The position numbers and the translations under genes were made by a program. Under the pieces are notes generated by a model, which searched no databases, had not been told where the DNA came from, and saw only the letters and a list, made by a program, of their open reading frames with translations. From assembly GCF_963674565.1 (NCBI RefSeq), contig NZ_OY771430.1:2914001-2978000 (forward strand): a stretch of 64,000 bases of DNA. The letters run 5' to 3'. This document shows positions 1 through 8,855 of the stretch, in pieces. Position 1 is the first letter of the stretch. Each line of letters opens with the position of its first letter. The stretch is from an uncultured Carboxylicivirga sp. GTDB taxonomy: Bacteria > Bacteroidota > Bacteroidia > Bacteroidales > Marinilabiliaceae.

Positions 1-643
1 TAGCATAATCAGGGTTCTCGAAGGCCTTGGGCTCATACACCCCAATCCTGTAATTTATTGCGAATCCTTTCCAGTTTTTAAAACCTCCCAACCCGATACC
101 ACTCTCAATACCATTGCCTTTTCCCGTAGAAAAAGAGCGCATATACCAACAAGCTCTTGTTTTATCAAATCCACTTACTGCCCAGGGTGATGTATTAAAT
201 TGTCGGCTGGTAGCTGCCCAGAAATATCCTGCATGAACATTTAACAGATCACTGTTTTTTAACAATTTAGCAGTAATATAGGCATTCCACACATCAATAC
301 CTCCGTAAGATCCTTTGGTTGATGAGTAACCATCTTGTCCTAAACGATCGAGCTGAAGTTGAAAACTGTATCCTAGAAACCAATAGGGTTGCCCCTGTGC
401 TCCTGCCCGAAATCTGCGTATCTGAGTATCATTTCGATTTACATATTCATGATCCTCATCTTTCTCATGTGAACTATACGTAGCCCACGTTTCAATCGAT
501 ACAATCGGTTTAAAAACCTTATCCATATCAGGTTTCAGCCACACTGATTTATCCTTCGGTTCAGATTGCGCCTGTAACTCTCCCGAAAAGAAGCTACAAG
601 CCAATACAAAAATCAATACTTTGAAACAATTAAACTTCTTCAT
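1..643 (-). CDS. Outer-membrane porin (OprO/OprP-like), partial at left edge
   Basis: The frame is open from an ATG at 643 down to base 1, so only the first 214 codons are present. The N-terminus is a clear signal peptide: basic MKKFNCFK, a hydrophobic core, and a likely cleavage near residue 26 (GELQAQ). After it come alternating aromatic and polar stretches (e.g. YWFLGYSFQLQLDRLGQ) and Gly/Asn-rich turns, as in beta-barrel porins of the phosphate-selective type. The family call rests on overall pattern only. The leader between this gene and the upstream ModE-like gene carries three copies of a putative operator, so transcription is probably regulated from there. The substrate cannot be read from this fragment. 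Confidence 0.65.
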   Translation of the reverse strand, partial: MKKFNCFKVLIFVLACSFFSGELQAQSEPKDKSVWLKPDMDKVFKPIVSIETWATYSSHEKDEDHEYVNRNDTQIRRFRAGAQGQPYWFLGYSFQLQLDRLGQDGYSSTKGSYGGIDVWNAYITAKLLKNSDLLNVHAGYFWAATSRQFNTSPWAVSGFDKTRACWYMRSFSTGKGNGIESGIGLGGFKNWKGFAINYRIGVYEPKAFENPDYA

Positions 644-685
644 TCATCTGGTTTTTATATTATTCTGTTAGATTCAATTTCCGAT

Positions 686-784
686 ATTCACAACTCCGAA
701 TAACGAGGATTAAAAAAATCATTATTCATTTATCTGAATAACGACATCAAAAAAAATTTCCTTTATTCACTTTCATGAATAACG
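686..784. promoter_or_regulatory. Three exact copies of ATTCA-N7-GAATAACG (putative operators)
   Basis: On the plus strand the pattern ATTCA, seven bases, GAATAACG occurs at 686-705, 724-743 and 765-784. Copies two and three form an extended dyad ATTCA-N6-TGAAT. On the minus strand, the direction of both flanking genes, each reads CGTTATTC-N7-TGAAT. They fill the 145 bases between the ModE-like gene and the porin start. Spacings are 38 and 41 bases. They most likely bind a dimeric regulator, and the adjacent ModE-like protein is the obvious candidate; that link is inference. Confidence 0.6.
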
Positions 785-788
785 CTAC

Positions 789-1139
789 CTAAAAAAAAGT
801 ATCAGCCATTTTTTCATTTATTTTTTGTTTACAATTATTGATCTCATCTTTTATCATTTCAAACCGCGCAATAATTTTAATCCCAAATTTGGTAACTTCA
901 GCTCCTCCTCCATTACTCCCTCCTCTCTGTCGCACCACCAAAGGTAAAGGAGATAACTCATTCATCTCTTTAATAAAATACCAGGCTTGTTGATATGACA
1001 TTTTCATTTCTTTAGAAGCAGCATTAATCGATCCTTTGTCTCTAACCAGACACAATAAATCTATTCTTTTCTGATTGATAAAAAGTTGATCAAACTTATA
1101 GATCTCAATATTAGTATTAATCGAAAATGGTGATTTCAT
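789..1139 (-). CDS. ModE-like winged-helix regulator (DNA-binding domain only)
   Basis: This 116-residue protein matches the N-terminal LysR-type winged helix of ModE, the molybdate-responsive repressor: LLCLVRDKGSINAASKEM, then SYQQAWYFIKEMN as recognition helix, then the glycine-rich wing RQRGGSNGGGAEVTKFG. Full ModE has about 260 residues with two molybdate-binding (MOP/TOBE) domains; these are missing, so the ligand and sensing mode are unknown. Single-domain ModE-like proteins are common and often regulate genes unrelated to molybdate. The start is an ATG at 1139. It lies directly upstream of the porin in the same direction, separated by the operator-like repeats. I see no molybdate transport genes in the window. 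Confidence 0.8.
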   Translation of the reverse strand: MKSPFSINTNIEIYKFDQLFINQKRIDLLCLVRDKGSINAASKEMKMSYQQAWYFIKEMNELSPLPLVVRQRGGSNGGGAEVTKFGIKIIARFEMIKDEINNCKQKINEKMADTFF

Positions 1140-1237
1140 AACAAAACTTTAATAAATACAATGCCAGTTTTATTATACTTTTGAAAAACTGAAACTTAAC
1201 CTCAGCAGCATCATTTTATTTCATACATTGTTGTAGG

Positions 1238-1247
1238 ATAACGTTAT
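1238..1247. promoter_or_regulatory. Short palindrome ATAACGTTAT upstream of the ModE-like gene
   Basis: A perfect 10-base palindrome lies 99 bases upstream of the ModE-like start. Its half ATAACG is also the conserved end of the three repeats at 686-784, so it may be an autoregulatory half-site arrangement. It is short and could be chance. Confidence 0.25.
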
Positions 1248-1369
1248 GATTTTATACTAGATTGTTAATCGTTTGAAGTATTTTTTAATATAAAACCCCT
1301 ATTTATTGGTATTTGATCAAAACCAATAAGTGCCTAGTTTTGTTAGCTTACCAGCCAGGAATTATAATT

Positions 1370-2020
1370 ATGCATCAACACAAACACGAAAGAAAGACTT
1401 TTTGGGTAGTATTGCTAACAGCTGTGACAATGGCTGTGGAGATATTTTTTGGTTTAACAACCAAATCTATGGCTCTGTTGGCTGACGGAATTCATATGGG
1501 ATCTCATGTCCTGGCAATAGGTCTTAGCTGGCTGGCTTATGTATTTGTCCGAAAAGTATCAAAAAGCAAATCATTTACCGGCAATTCCGATAAAATCTTA
1601 TCCCTTTCGGGCTACAGCAGTGGCTTAATGCTATTGATTTTTGCCGTTGTTATAATGGTTGAAGCTATTGAACGTCTTTATAATCCTCAAGACATAGTAT
1701 ATAAGGAAGCAATCTTAGTAGCGATTATCGGTTTAGTTGTAAATATTGCGAGTGTCTTTTTATTGCATCACGATCATGAACATTCAGACCATAATATACG
1801 TGCAGCATATATGCATGTAATTGCAGACGCTTTAACGAGCCTGTCTGCCATTATTGGATTAACTGCAGCAATGCTTTGGGATATACCATTTATTGACACT
1901 ATAGCTGCACTTATCAGCTCGGTGGTTATTATAAAATGGTCGGTTGGATTATTAAAAGATTCAGGAGCTTCGTTATTGGATATGGAAAAAAGTGAGCATT
2001 CGCATAACCATCACCATTAA
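1370..2020 (+). CDS. Cation diffusion facilitator (DmeF/ZitB-like metal exporter)
   Basis: The protein is a CDF-family proton-coupled exporter of divalent metals in the inner membrane. It has His-rich ends (HQHKHE at the start, HSHNHHH at the end), a TM2 metal site in ALLADGIHMGSHV and a TM5 site HVIAD; the second metal site helix pair is the family's hallmark. A mid-protein His loop (HHDHEHSDH) lies between TM4 and TM5. The layout and 216-residue length, with little cytosolic C-terminal domain, resemble DmeF (Co/Ni) exporters. The start is the ATG at 1370, preceded by AGGA nine bases upstream, not an in-frame TTG at 1313. Its end overlaps the convergent DinB-like gene by four bases. Confidence 0.88.
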   Translation: MHQHKHERKTFWVVLLTAVTMAVEIFFGLTTKSMALLADGIHMGSHVLAIGLSWLAYVFVRKVSKSKSFTGNSDKILSLSGYSSGLMLLIFAVVIMVEAIERLYNPQDIVYKEAILVAIIGLVVNIASVFLLHHDHEHSDHNIRAAYMHVIADALTSLSAIIGLTAAMLWDIPFIDTIAALISSVVIIKWSVGLLKDSGASLLDMEKSEHSHNHHH

Positions 2021-2490
2021 TATTGATCAATCAGTTCTTGAATCTCTTTGAGATGTAAATAAAAATGCCGTGGAAAATCTTCCACCATTTCTTTTAATGA
2101 AACCATTCCATTTCCAGAATCCCACTGATTATCCAGTTTTGCGACATTAATCTGGGCCACTACATGCAGAAAATGCAGATGTCCATATTTCCATGTTTGT
2201 ACCAGGTTAGACCAATCTTCATCAAGATAGTTTTGAATGGCAATCCATCTGTCATTATTTCCATTACTTGCATAACATGGAAATTGAAATGGGCTTGGCT
2301 GATATTGCAAATGAATGATGCGGTGAGTGTTGTTCGATGCAGAATCATACATATGACCAACTATTTCTTTGATCGTTCTATTCTGGCTGTTTCTTCTATC
2401 CTCTAATAAATCGTGATTTAAACTCATCAAACGAACTTCCCATTCTAAAACACCCGGTTTTATTGATTGAACAACATCTTTAAAATACAT
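2017..2490 (-). CDS. DinB-like four-helix metalloprotein
   Basis: The 157-residue protein has the DinB/YfiT-type layout: an early His in IVGHMYDSASNN, a middle His region (YGHLHFLHVV) and a C-terminal His pair in FPRHFYLHLKEIQELI, which would form the usual three-His metal site. Family members are thiol-S-transferases or damage-inducible proteins of unknown substrate. I take the ATG at 2490; an in-frame TTG at 2526 would overlap the upstream gene. It sits 10 bases after the DUF1287 gene in the same direction, so the two are probably cotranscribed. Confidence 0.75.
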   Translation of the reverse strand: MYFKDVVQSIKPGVLEWEVRLMSLNHDLLEDRRNSQNRTIKEIVGHMYDSASNNTHRIIHLQYQPSPFQFPCYASNGNNDRWIAIQNYLDEDWSNLVQTWKYGHLHFLHVVAQINVAKLDNQWDSGNGMVSLKEMVEDFPRHFYLHLKEIQELIDQY

Positions 2491-2500
2491 ATCAGTAGGG

Positions 2501-3085
2501 TTATTTTTGAAATTGATAATGACCAATTATTGTATATCTAAACAAACAATCTTCCAATACCTGACCTGCTCCAATGTTATGTATAATCTGATATCGTGTT
2601 TGATTAGTTGATTTAATATTGGATACGATTCCAATATGAGTAACACTGCCACCTAAATTCCAGCAAACAATGTCTCCCGGATTGTAATCCTCAGGATTTT
2701 GTGATTTTGAAAGAACAGTACCATACCTTTCAAAATATTTCATCAGATTGGGCACCCTTCTATGATCGATATTTTTATCTGTGGTTGTTAATCCCCAATT
2801 TTTAGGATATAAATTAAAATTAGCCTTCATATCCTCATGTACCTCTTTCTGCAGATCAATCTTAAACATTCGATACGCCCGGATAATAACATCGGTACAA
2901 ACACCTTTGTCGGCTGGAACATCTCCACCCGGATAAGATATGCTAAAATAGGATGGATCATAAACCACATGCTGGTGGGTTAACAGCATAGCTGAATCTG
3001 CCAGTTGTTTGAAGAAATTATTCTGACAATATAAGGATGGAATAAAAGCAAATACAAATCCAATAAACAGAGTTATTTTCTTCAT
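2501..3085 (-). CDS. DUF1287 secreted protein (NlpC/P60-like fold)
   Basis: The protein starts with a signal peptide (MKKITLFIGFVFAFIPSLYC, about 20 residues) and continues with the DUF1287 (E. coli YijF) pattern: YPGGDVPADKGVCTDVIIRAYR with the conserved Cys, DHRRVPNLMKYFERYG, PGDIVCWNLGG, HIGIV and HNIGAG. The Cys...His arrangement is that of papain-like NlpC/P60 amidases, so a cell-wall role in the periplasm is plausible, but the biochemical activity of DUF1287 is not established. The length (194 residues) is normal for the family. ATG start at 3085. Confidence 0.82.
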   Translation of the reverse strand: MKKITLFIGFVFAFIPSLYCQNNFFKQLADSAMLLTHQHVVYDPSYFSISYPGGDVPADKGVCTDVIIRAYRMFKIDLQKEVHEDMKANFNLYPKNWGLTTTDKNIDHRRVPNLMKYFERYGTVLSKSQNPEDYNPGDIVCWNLGGSVTHIGIVSNIKSTNQTRYQIIHNIGAGQVLEDCLFRYTIIGHYQFQK

Positions 3086-3158
3086 GAAGTATGTTTAAAA
3101 GAGGTAAAGCCTCATTAAAAATACAATTTCTCCTATTAAAATAATAATGGAGTATACC

Positions 3159-4628
3159 TTAATCCTTCTCTTTGCTAAATAGTATCTTTAATGCTGTAAT
3201 CTTCTTTTCAACAGTATTCTGATCCAAAACTTTTTTAATATCCTTTTTATCAAGTTTAGTGGTTGTTTCAGCTATATCCTTAAAATTGCCTAACAAAAAA
3301 TTATCAGAGAAGATGGTTTCCTGATCACTACCCATTTCAAATATTCCTTCAACGTTATCCTCAGTACAAAATATATTGTTTTGAATATTTGTTTTCACAG
3401 GCCATTTATTACCCCAATCACCCATTTTAATAATCCGATAATCGGTTGTATCAAAATCTCTTTTATTTACTACTATCAGGTTATTACTGATCTGAGTATT
3501 CTCAACCGGACCGGTTATGTGGATTGTTGGAGTAAACCAACCCGCCTGTTTGGTTGGATACTTTCGAAGTCCATCATTTACACTTATGTTGTAACGAATA
3601 ATAGTCCCGGTGGTACCTTTATTCCAGTTTTTTCCCAACGAATAACCATCATTACAAATTAGTAAAAACCCTCCGGCATTATCATGACTGTAATTGTATT
3701 GAATAATAGTACCATGGCAATTATAATCGGCATCAAATCCCTGCCCGTCCCATTTGGCATTATGGCCACTGACCTCATTGTATTGAATAATGGTATTATC
3801 GCAACTCCAGGGCCAGATACCGGCCGCTGCTTCTTCGTATGATAATATATCAGGACAATCACGCATTATATTGTACTCAATCACTGCTCCATCGCAACCA
3901 ATTGGCACAATTCCATCTCCCGGCACACCTTCAATAAGATTACCAACAATATGAACATTCAAATTGGGGAACCAATTATCACGACCGGCATATCCACCTG
4001 AATAAATTCCATTTCTACCACAATTAAGTACATGGCAATCTTTAATAACTAATCCATCAAAACAAGTATTGATACTATCGCCGGAATTCTCCCAATAGAT
4101 TCCTCCACCCGCACCTTTCTGCTTTACCAAACTACCATTTACTTCACGCACCAGAAGGTTCTCAATTTTCACCGAATGACGAATTCCACTATTCCGAGCC
4201 TTAATAAAAACTCCAAATCTATTTACCTCCCTTTCTTTTCCGGTATTGGTTATTTCCAAATCATGAACCTCACAATAAGCAGGATTCTCTAGCAACAAGC
4301 CATATTGCTCTTGCCCCAGCCCATTTATTACGGGTCTTGGCAGGTTATTATCTCCATAAGTACCAACGTAAATTGGTTGATCTTTTTCTCCCTCTAATTC
4401 TAATTTCAGAGGTTCATTAAACACGCTTCCTTTCTTAAAAAAAACCGAATCACCCGCAACCAATTTTATTTGGAGCAGATTTTTCATACTTATCCAGGGT
4501 TTAGTAATGGAAATGCCAGTATTCGAATCAGCCCCTTCTTTAGAATCTATATAATAATTGGTTGCATTCAGATGAACTGTAAATAAACTGGCAACAAAAA
4601 GGATATTTATAATAGCTGACTTTTTCAT
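3159..4628 (-). CDS. Secreted right-handed parallel beta-helix protein
   Basis: A signal peptide (MKKSAIINILFVASLFTVHLNA) is followed by the opening NYYIDSKEGADSNTG typical of Bacteroidota pectate-lyase-like beta-helix proteins. The body is a series of Asn-rich coils with short repeated turns such as VIEYNIMRD, IIQYNEVSG, IIQYNYSHD and IIRYNISVN, i.e. PbH1 repeats. Such proteins usually cleave or bind uronic-acid or other acidic polysaccharides outside the cell or in the periplasm. I cannot assign a polysaccharide-lyase family or name catalytic residues. No SusC/SusD pair is nearby, so it is not part of a visible polysaccharide-utilisation locus. Confidence 0.75.
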   Translation of the reverse strand: MKKSAIINILFVASLFTVHLNATNYYIDSKEGADSNTGISITKPWISMKNLLQIKLVAGDSVFFKKGSVFNEPLKLELEGEKDQPIYVGTYGDNNLPRPVINGLGQEQYGLLLENPAYCEVHDLEITNTGKEREVNRFGVFIKARNSGIRHSVKIENLLVREVNGSLVKQKGAGGGIYWENSGDSINTCFDGLVIKDCHVLNCGRNGIYSGGYAGRDNWFPNLNVHIVGNLIEGVPGDGIVPIGCDGAVIEYNIMRDCPDILSYEEAAAGIWPWSCDNTIIQYNEVSGHNAKWDGQGFDADYNCHGTIIQYNYSHDNAGGFLLICNDGYSLGKNWNKGTTGTIIRYNISVNDGLRKYPTKQAGWFTPTIHITGPVENTQISNNLIVVNKRDFDTTDYRIIKMGDWGNKWPVKTNIQNNIFCTEDNVEGIFEMGSDQETIFSDNFLLGNFKDIAETTTKLDKKDIKKVLDQNTVEKKITALKILFSKEKD

Positions 4629-4743
4629 TGGATTATATATTTAAATCAGAATGCGAGTTAGTCAATAAAATGTAAAATAAATGGTACAAAAAAGCAGGAA
4701 ACTAATACATTTCCTGCTTGTAATTATTTTCGGCCGTTTTCTG

Positions 4744-5937
4744 TTAATCGACTAATATCATTCCCGGATTATTTCCGGAAATGCACCGTCCACCTTGAGG
4801 AGTTACCACAAACGTATTTTCGATACCTACCATTCCTACTCCTTCAATACCTTTTTTAGGTTCTACAGCGAATACCATGTTCTCTTCAAAAGGCATCTTA
4901 AATCCCTTAGCCAAAACAGGAGCCTCGTCCATTGTTATTCCTATACCATGTCCCAAAAATTTAACTTTCCGATTCCCAAACCCCATGAAATTTTTCTGGA
5001 AATCAGGCGATAAACTATCCATTATGGTTTCATAAACCATTTCACCAGAATTGCCGGGTGTTAACATGGCTGCAATTCTATTTTGGATTTCAACACATTG
5101 CATATGAATTTTGATTACCTCATCAGGTAGTGAATTACCAAACATATAAGTAACTGTTTTATCAGAATGATAGCCGTTAACTCCGACTCCCATGTCTACA
5201 AATACCAAATCACCTTTCTTTAGTTTACGATGACGACTACCCAAGCTTGGAACGGCAGCATTCAAACCTCTGTTACCACCCGGACCATCAAAGTTAGTTG
5301 GCATTAATGAACTGGTTCCAAATCCTAATTGGGCAACAACAAGATCTGTATCGTGCATCGCAAATCGAGCTGTTCCCTGATGCCCCTCCTTCACTGCAAC
5401 TTCATATAGTTCGGCTGCCAAATCAGCTTCTGTCATTCCTTCGCGCAATATTGCAGGTACTTTCTCTTCTAAAACGTGCTGATGTATTCTTCCGGCCTGC
5501 TCCATAAAACTTAGTTCCCATGCACTTTTTACAGCACGTGTCATTGACAACTGAAAATCCAACCCTTTAAACGTCTCAAACAAAAAATGCTTTTGAATAC
5601 GGTTAAACATAGCTAGAGGAACAAACTCACTCTCAAGATATACAACAGATGGCTTTTGCATATATACTTCAGCTGCATAGCGGTAACTACCCATTGGACG
5701 AATGTCTTCAAAAGCGGACTCTTCCAAAGCTCGTTCATAGCTTCGACGAACCCAGTAAACAGCACTTTTATCGCGCTCAACCACCAACATACCTTCTGAC
5801 ATTGAACCCGTAAAATACAGTAAGTTTACTTTACTGAATATCATTGCCATCCTCCAATCCGGGTTTTGCTCATTCATCAACCGGCAAAACGAATCCAGCC
5901 TCATCTTTAACTCCGAGGCAGGTGTTTTTTCACTCAT
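4744..5937 (-). CDS. M24 family metallopeptidase (Xaa-Pro aminopeptidase-like)
   Basis: The C-terminal half is a pita-bread M24 domain: FVDMGVGVNGYHSDKT carries the two Asp ligands, FLGHGIGI the His, and FAVEPKK and GIENTFVV the two Glu ligands, so all five metal ligands are present. An N-terminal creatinase-like domain (LYFTGSMSEGMLVV) precedes it. It probably removes N-terminal residues next to proline in the cytoplasm. The start is the ATG at 5937 (MSEKTPASE): the in-frame TTG at 5961 lies inside the promoter's -7 element at 5959-5966. The product is 397 residues, normal for the family. Confidence 0.88.
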   Translation of the reverse strand: MSEKTPASELKMRLDSFCRLMNEQNPDWRMAMIFSKVNLLYFTGSMSEGMLVVERDKSAVYWVRRSYERALEESAFEDIRPMGSYRYAAEVYMQKPSVVYLESEFVPLAMFNRIQKHFLFETFKGLDFQLSMTRAVKSAWELSFMEQAGRIHQHVLEEKVPAILREGMTEADLAAELYEVAVKEGHQGTARFAMHDTDLVVAQLGFGTSSLMPTNFDGPGGNRGLNAAVPSLGSRHRKLKKGDLVFVDMGVGVNGYHSDKTVTYMFGNSLPDEVIKIHMQCVEIQNRIAAMLTPGNSGEMVYETIMDSLSPDFQKNFMGFGNRKVKFLGHGIGITMDEAPVLAKGFKMPFEENMVFAVEPKKGIEGVGMVGIENTFVVTPQGGRCISGNNPGMILVD

Positions 5938-5958
5938 AAGATTGTATTTTTGAAGCGG

Positions 5959-5966
5959 CAAAGATA
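5959..5966 (-). promoter_or_regulatory. Bacteroidota -7 element TATCTTTG of the M24 gene
   Basis: The minus strand reads TATCTTTG, a perfect TAnnTTTG. It lies 21 bases upstream of the ATG at 5937, implying a short leader. The matching upstream TTTG element is weak. It decides against the longer TTG start. Confidence 0.6.
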
Positions 5967-6093
5967 ACAGCTATCTGTTTTTTAAGGAATAAATAGGAAA
6001 GAATTATAATAGCTATTCATTCAATACTTTTATCAACTTCCGGGACTGATGAGATATATTCTTACTTTACATTGAATTATCCATCACAAATGG

Positions 6094-7014
6094 CTATTCT
6101 TTTTTTTGAGCATCTAAAAATTCAAAAATCCTTGTCCGGTAAGATTCCCCACCAACTCTCCATACATTCAAATGGTTAGCATCCGAAACCTCGATAAACT
6201 CTTTATCTTTTGATGCCAGATGCTCAAAATTTGTTCTTCCATAATTTATTTTAATTCTATCATCTTTTGTTCCATGCACCATTAATATGGGTTGATGTAC
6301 ATTTTGGGCTGACAAAAAAGGTTTAACATCTGATGGAGTAAAATCAGCAATCCTGCCTGAGCGATAAATAAAATAATCGGTTAGTAAAGGAATATCAAAT
6401 CCAATAAAATTAGGGGTATAATCATGTACAATGGTTTCAAAATCAGAAAACGTACTTTCAATAATTCCAAACTTAATTTCAGGTTTTACTGACATAGCCT
6501 GCAAAGAAACAGCAGCCCCTAGTGATTGCCCCCAAATACCAATATTATCAGTTAGTTTCTCATTATTCAACAAAGTATCAACTAAAATAGAAAGGTCTTC
6601 TTTTTCGTGATAACCAAATGTACAATATTTACCTTCGCTTTGTCCATGAGCCCTAAGATCAAATAAGACAACATTATAGCAACTATCAGAGAGAATTTTG
6701 GCCATCGGTAAAAAATATTCTTTACAGGATCGAATCCCATGAACCATAATAATAGTTCCTTTCTGGCTATTTCTATTCGAATAAATAATATACCCTTTTA
6801 AGTCTAAACCATCGCTTGTTTTGATCACCAAATCATCTGAATTCAAATTGAAATCTGCCGGGGTTTTCAATCTTATCTGATTTGAAGATTTCAACAAAGA
6901 AATAACCCCTCCTTTGGTTTGAATAATCAATCGGGGACCAAAATAATTAGCAGTTATAGCAAATGGAATTATTATTACTAACAGAATTATTAAAAACCGG
7001 TATCTAGTTTTCAT
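6094..7014 (-). CDS. Membrane-anchored alpha/beta hydrolase
   Basis: An N-terminal hydrophobic helix (FLIILLVIIIPFAITANYF) anchors or exports the protein. The hydrolase domain shows the oxyanion strand MVHGIRS, the nucleophile elbow GIWGQSLGAAV (Ser in GxSxG), the acid MVHGTKDDRI and the His DANHLNVW. This is the complete Ser-Asp-His triad of BAAT/S9-like hydrolases. The substrate is unknown; an esterase or peptidase role at the membrane is likely. Length is 306 residues. It is 66 bases downstream of the serine hydrolase gene in the same direction. Confidence 0.83.
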   Translation of the reverse strand: MKTRYRFLIILLVIIIPFAITANYFGPRLIIQTKGGVISLLKSSNQIRLKTPADFNLNSDDLVIKTSDGLDLKGYIIYSNRNSQKGTIIMVHGIRSCKEYFLPMAKILSDSCYNVVLFDLRAHGQSEGKYCTFGYHEKEDLSILVDTLLNNEKLTDNIGIWGQSLGAAVSLQAMSVKPEIKFGIIESTFSDFETIVHDYTPNFIGFDIPLLTDYFIYRSGRIADFTPSDVKPFLSAQNVHQPILMVHGTKDDRIKINYGRTNFEHLASKDKEFIEVSDANHLNVWRVGGESYRTRIFEFLDAQKKE

Positions 7015-7080
7015 CTTTCTCTGAAAATCAGATTTAATTACTTAGTCATTACTTTCTTCTTCACCACAAAAACATACTCT

Positions 7081-8172
7081 TTATTTATTAAGCTGAGGAT
7101 GAAGTTTAGTCAGATCTTTAATAAGATATTCCAATGGAGTTCTTTCATCTTTCGGTATTCTTTTATTATCAGCATTGATAACAATAACCAGATCAAGATC
7201 AGGAACAATATTAATAATCTGACCTCCATTGCCCGGAATGAACCATGAATCAAAACCAAATTCAGTTTTTACCATTTGCCACTGATACCCTCCATAAAGT
7301 GGATGTTTAATTTCAATGTGAGGGGTAAATATTTTATTGATCCAATCAGAGGACACGATTTGCTTATCCATCCACATACCTTTATTTACGTGAAGTAACG
7401 CATATTTAACAATATCTCTTGATTTTAATTCCAGTCCTCCTCCTAAATCATAGATCTCATTCTTTGAAAACCACTTATAATTGTCTATTCCCAAAGGTTT
7501 AAACAGGTTATCATTTGCAAATTCTGCAGCATTCTGCCCGGTTGCAATTTTAATGATCTCGCCAATAATAATATTGTTAGGACCACTGTAGGCATATTGG
7601 GTTCCGGGAATGTTTTTCATGGGCAAATTTAAAGATGCATCTAACCAGTTATCCATCATATCCATTTTTACACCCATATTTTCAGGATCGGTTATAGGTA
7701 ACGAAACTTCATCCCAGTCAAAACCCGAAGTACTGGCCAATAAATTATGAATGGTAATCTGATATTTTAACGAGTCAGCCTTTAATGATTCATATTGAGG
7801 AAAATAATCAAGCATCTTTTGATTAACGTCTTCGATCTTTCCCTGATCAATTGCAATACCTGTTAAAATCGGGCTAATACTTTTGGTTGTTGAAGCCATA
7901 TAATGCACTGCATCAGGATTCCAACCATTATAATACTGCTCAATAATCAACTCATTATTGTGTATAAGTAATATACTTTGCAGTTTGCCATACTTGCCAT
8001 CTGCAACCTCATAATTTATTTTCTCGAAGTTATCTTTATTAAAATGATGTTCTGTGAGAGTTGATACTTTTAAACCATCATTTTTGTCCAAGGGTTGATT
8101 GTATGAAACACCTGAATGTTGTTTACAGGAAAATAAGTTAACAACAATTAGAATACTGATTAGCTTTTTCAT
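7081..8172 (-). CDS. Beta-lactamase-family serine hydrolase, lipoprotein
   Basis: Starting at the ATG at 8172, the protein has a lipoprotein signal (MKKLISILIVVNLFSC), so it should be lipid-anchored in the envelope. The class C beta-lactamase/esterase fold is indicated by MASTTKSISP (SxxK nucleophile motif), AYSGPN at the YxN position, and the late GNGGQI element replacing KTG. The Tyr-Ser-Gly form is more typical of esterases and D-aminopeptidases than of true beta-lactamases, so antibiotic resistance is not implied. Length 363 residues, normal. The region upstream holds a structured minus-strand element ending in a terminator at 8357-8393. Confidence 0.83.
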   Translation of the reverse strand: MKKLISILIVVNLFSCKQHSGVSYNQPLDKNDGLKVSTLTEHHFNKDNFEKINYEVADGKYGKLQSILLIHNNELIIEQYYNGWNPDAVHYMASTTKSISPILTGIAIDQGKIEDVNQKMLDYFPQYESLKADSLKYQITIHNLLASTSGFDWDEVSLPITDPENMGVKMDMMDNWLDASLNLPMKNIPGTQYAYSGPNNIIIGEIIKIATGQNAAEFANDNLFKPLGIDNYKWFSKNEIYDLGGGLELKSRDIVKYALLHVNKGMWMDKQIVSSDWINKIFTPHIEIKHPLYGGYQWQMVKTEFGFDSWFIPGNGGQIINIVPDLDLVIVINADNKRIPKDERTPLEYLIKDLTKLHPQLNK

Positions 8173-8339
8173 TTTGTTAGGATTATGTCTAAAGATAACA
8201 AAACTTTTTAAGCACAAGTAATAAACAATTTGATTAATAAATCCTCTACTCCCAGGTTCCAGAACAAAGTAAGCTGATTATAAACTCCAGCCTAGCAATA
8301 TTTATTAATAGGTAACTTGGTAAATAAGAACATCTACCT

Positions 8340-8530
8340 AGTGTAATAAACAAAAAACCCGCCTCAACATTACACCATTTCGTTGAAGCGGGTCCTATTC
8401 CTTTTGGTTTGGCCGTTGCCTGGTTAAGAAGTTGAATAGGAATAGGTTGGTTATACTATCCTGTAGTATAGGGTGTTAATTCATTGGTTAGATATTTTAT
8501 CCATTAAATAATCTTGCATGAAATTAAAAA
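8340..8530 (-). ncRNA. Structured minus-strand element, attenuator- or sRNA-like
   Basis: In a 680-base gene-free stretch, the minus strand carries in order: a 7-bp hairpin (8470-8464 with 8458-8452), CCTATTCC at 8446-8439, a stretch translating as LFLFNFLTRQRPNQKE and ending in TAG at 8394-8396 region, GGAATAGG at 8401-8394 which can pair with CCTATTCC, and directly after it a strong intrinsic terminator (8393-8357). A mutually adjacent stem plus terminator behind a Phe/Leu-rich reading frame is what a peptide-leader attenuator looks like. However, the frame has a stop just after its only ATG, and the next gene is an unrelated serine hydrolase 185 bases away. A stand-alone small RNA is equally possible. 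Confidence 0.4.
8350..8393 (-). terminator. Intrinsic terminator on the minus strand
   Basis: Arms 8393-8382 (ACCCGCTTCAAC) and 8368-8357 (GTTGAGGCGGGT) form a 12-bp stem with one G-U pair on the minus strand, followed by TTTTTTG. On the plus strand the same position is an A-C mismatch and there is no T-run, so the terminator is directed to the minus strand. There is no annotated minus-strand gene upstream of it. Confidence 0.75.
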
Positions 8531-8855
8531 AATAATCTCATTAAACAATGCCATTTAATTGATATTCAACGAATATTTAATGTTTTAAGTAATAATCCAA
8601 AACATTTGCATCTATTTATACAAATTCTTATTAGCAACATTTTCTTAATCCCATCGATTACAGCAATTCCTTTTTTCTTATTTTTACACAATCAATTCTG
8701 ATATCGTGTTTATTAAAACATACAAAAAACTGTTTGAGTGCCTGATAGTCTATCTCGGGTAAAATCTTCAAAGGGAAGAAGGTAAGTTCTTTTATATGAA
8801 ATTACCTTCAGGAATTTCTTTTATCATATTTCAATTCACACGATTATTTTTCAAA

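Noticed and set aside
7081..8172. True class C beta-lactamase (resistance gene)
   Set aside because: The YxN position is Tyr-Ser-Gly and the final motif is Gly-rich instead of KTG, as in esterases and peptidases; lipoprotein anchor also argues otherwise.
8357..8393. The hairpin as a plus-strand terminator
   Set aside because: On the plus strand one pair becomes A-C and no T-run follows; the minus strand fits better.
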